Source: Sneathiella chungangensis
GTDB lineage: Bacteria > Pseudomonadota > Alphaproteobacteria > Sneathiellales > Sneathiellaceae
Length of the DNA: 42,913 nt
Direction of reading: 5' to 3'
Assembly: GCF_009882935.1 (NCBI RefSeq)
Contig: NZ_WTVA01000004.1
Span: 202,203 to 245,115 of the forward strand
Shown: positions 42,254 to 42,913 of the stretch, piece after piece
Numbering within the stretch: the first letter of the stretch is position 1
How the letters are laid out: each line of letters opens with the position of its first letter
The notes under the pieces: model-generated
Database searches by the model: none
Told to the model about the DNA's origin: nothing
Seen by the model: the letters and a program-made list of their open reading frames with translations, nothing else
Program-made: the position numbers and the translations under genes

Positions 42254-42913
42254 ATGATTCAACGATATTCAATACTCATTTACGCCTTGGTTGCCTACGC
42301 TATCGCATCCTTCAATCTCGTCTATATCATGGGATTTCTTGCGGAGCTTTATGTTCCAAAAAATATCAGTGATGGCATTCAGGGTGAGCTTTGGACGGCA
42401 ATTTTGATCGACATCGGACTCCTCTGGTTATTCGGTTTGCATCATTCCATCACGGCCCGCACCTGGTTCAAGAAATACTGGACAAGATTTGTTCCGCGGC
42501 CGATCGAACGGGCGACCTATCTTTATATGACGGCAATCATGACAGGGCTCCTGATCCACTTCTGGCGACCAATCCCGATAACAGTCTGGCAGTTCGATAC
42601 TGAGATACTGAGAAATTCTATTTACGGCGTCTATTTGCTCATCTGGGGTCTCATGTTGCTTGCGACTTTTCAGTTCGGGTATTTCGGCTTTTTTGGTCTG
42701 AAGCAGGCCTGGGAAAGGTTTCGCAATAAGCATGCGGCTGCCACGGGGTTTAGCGCGAAATGGCTTTACGGTATTGTCCGTCATCCAATCAGCTTATGCT
42801 GGATGATGATGCCCTGGATCACGCCGCATTTGACCGTTGGGCATATTGTTTTCGCCCTTGGAATATCAAGCTACATCCTTGTCGCCACACCATTTGAAGA
42901 GATGGATCTAATC
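42254..42913 (+). CDS. mddA: Methanethiol S-methyltransferase-like membrane protein (MddA/NnrU family), 3' end outside the window
   Basis: The first 220 residues of an integral membrane methyltransferase with five or more helices. The segments LFGLHHSITARTWFKKYWTRFVP, PIERATYLYM and HFWRPIPITVW, then YGIVRHPISLCWMMMPW with the cofactor-binding RHP motif, match what I recall of MddA, which methylates methanethiol to dimethyl sulfide with S-adenosylmethionine. NnrU and isoprenylcysteine methyltransferases share the fold, so the reaction is probable, not certain. GGAG lies 8 nt before the ATG. Probably co-transcribed with the Tat-exported protein under element B2. Confidence 0.78.
   Translation, partial: MIQRYSILIYALVAYAIASFNLVYIMGFLAELYVPKNISDGIQGELWTAILIDIGLLWLFGLHHSITARTWFKKYWTRFVPRPIERATYLYMTAIMTGLLIHFWRPIPITVWQFDTEILRNSIYGVYLLIWGLMLLATFQFGYFGFFGLKQAWERFRNKHAAATGFSAKWLYGIVRHPISLCWMMMPWITPHLTVGHIVFALGISSYILVATPFEEMDLI

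Noticed and set aside
1-42913. CRISPR arrays, tRNA or rRNA genes, phage modules
   Set aside because: No regularly spaced repeats, tRNA-like T-arm patterns in a cloverleaf context, or phage structural genes were seen on reading both strands.

Overview
The window looks like a chromosomal accessory and catabolic region of an alphaproteobacterium. The reasons are two TRAP transporters, a single-chain acyl-CoA carboxylase, several DUF1127 proteins, GlxA-type AraC regulators and a hydroxyproline-type catabolic pair, in DNA of roughly balanced base composition by eye. I cannot name the genus. No rRNA, tRNA, CRISPR array or phage module was seen.

Layout. (1) 1-4104: a homocysteine S-methyltransferase gene broken by one in-frame stop, a GlxA/AraC regulator (A) and a covalent-flavin oxidoreductase. 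Two copies of a 41-bp element (A1, A2) lie upstream of the two plus-strand genes. (2) 4611-6942: an HxlR regulator converges on a Rv2258c-type methyltransferase preceded by a DUF1127 protein. (3) 7400-22253: a TetR repressor and its likely operator, then an acyl-CoA catabolic run (acyl-CoA synthetase, SCP-x thiolase, two MaoC proteins, SDR), a TRAP transporter, a single-chain biotin-dependent acyl-CoA carboxylase, a second TetR and an acyl-CoA dehydrogenase. The set fits uptake of a carboxylate, CoA activation, beta-oxidation and carboxylation of a short acyl-CoA. (4) 22365-23159: an IS6-family element with intact ends, a nonsense-broken transposase and no target duplication.

(5) 23446-36986: an amino-acid or imino-acid catabolic region. 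It holds a pyrroline-hydroxycarboxylate deaminase (HypD-like), ketoglutarate semialdehyde dehydrogenase, a CCG/iron-sulfur protein divergent from flavodoxin and an adrenodoxin-reductase-like FNR, two LysR regulators, an atypical ureohydrolase, a second TRAP system, an ornithine-cyclodeaminase-family gene with one in-frame stop, and a RidA. A ureohydrolase next to pyrroline-handling enzymes suggests guanidino or hydroxyproline-type substrates.

(6) 37161-42913: a MATE efflux pump, GlxA/AraC regulator B, a tandem-DUF1127 protein, a Tat-exported nitroreductase-like protein and the start of a methanethiol S-methyltransferase-like gene (MddA). A second conserved element (B) occurs three times here. 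Two copies sit exactly 120 nt before the start codons of unrelated genes, together with a matching leader hairpin and ribosome-binding site.

The strongest new observations are the two GlxA-associated operator families, above all the duplicated 120-nt control cassette of element B. Next come the ureohydrolase with a cysteine at a normal metal-aspartate position and its pathway context, the NADPH-flavodoxin-CCG trio, and three otherwise intact genes each interrupted by one in-frame stop.
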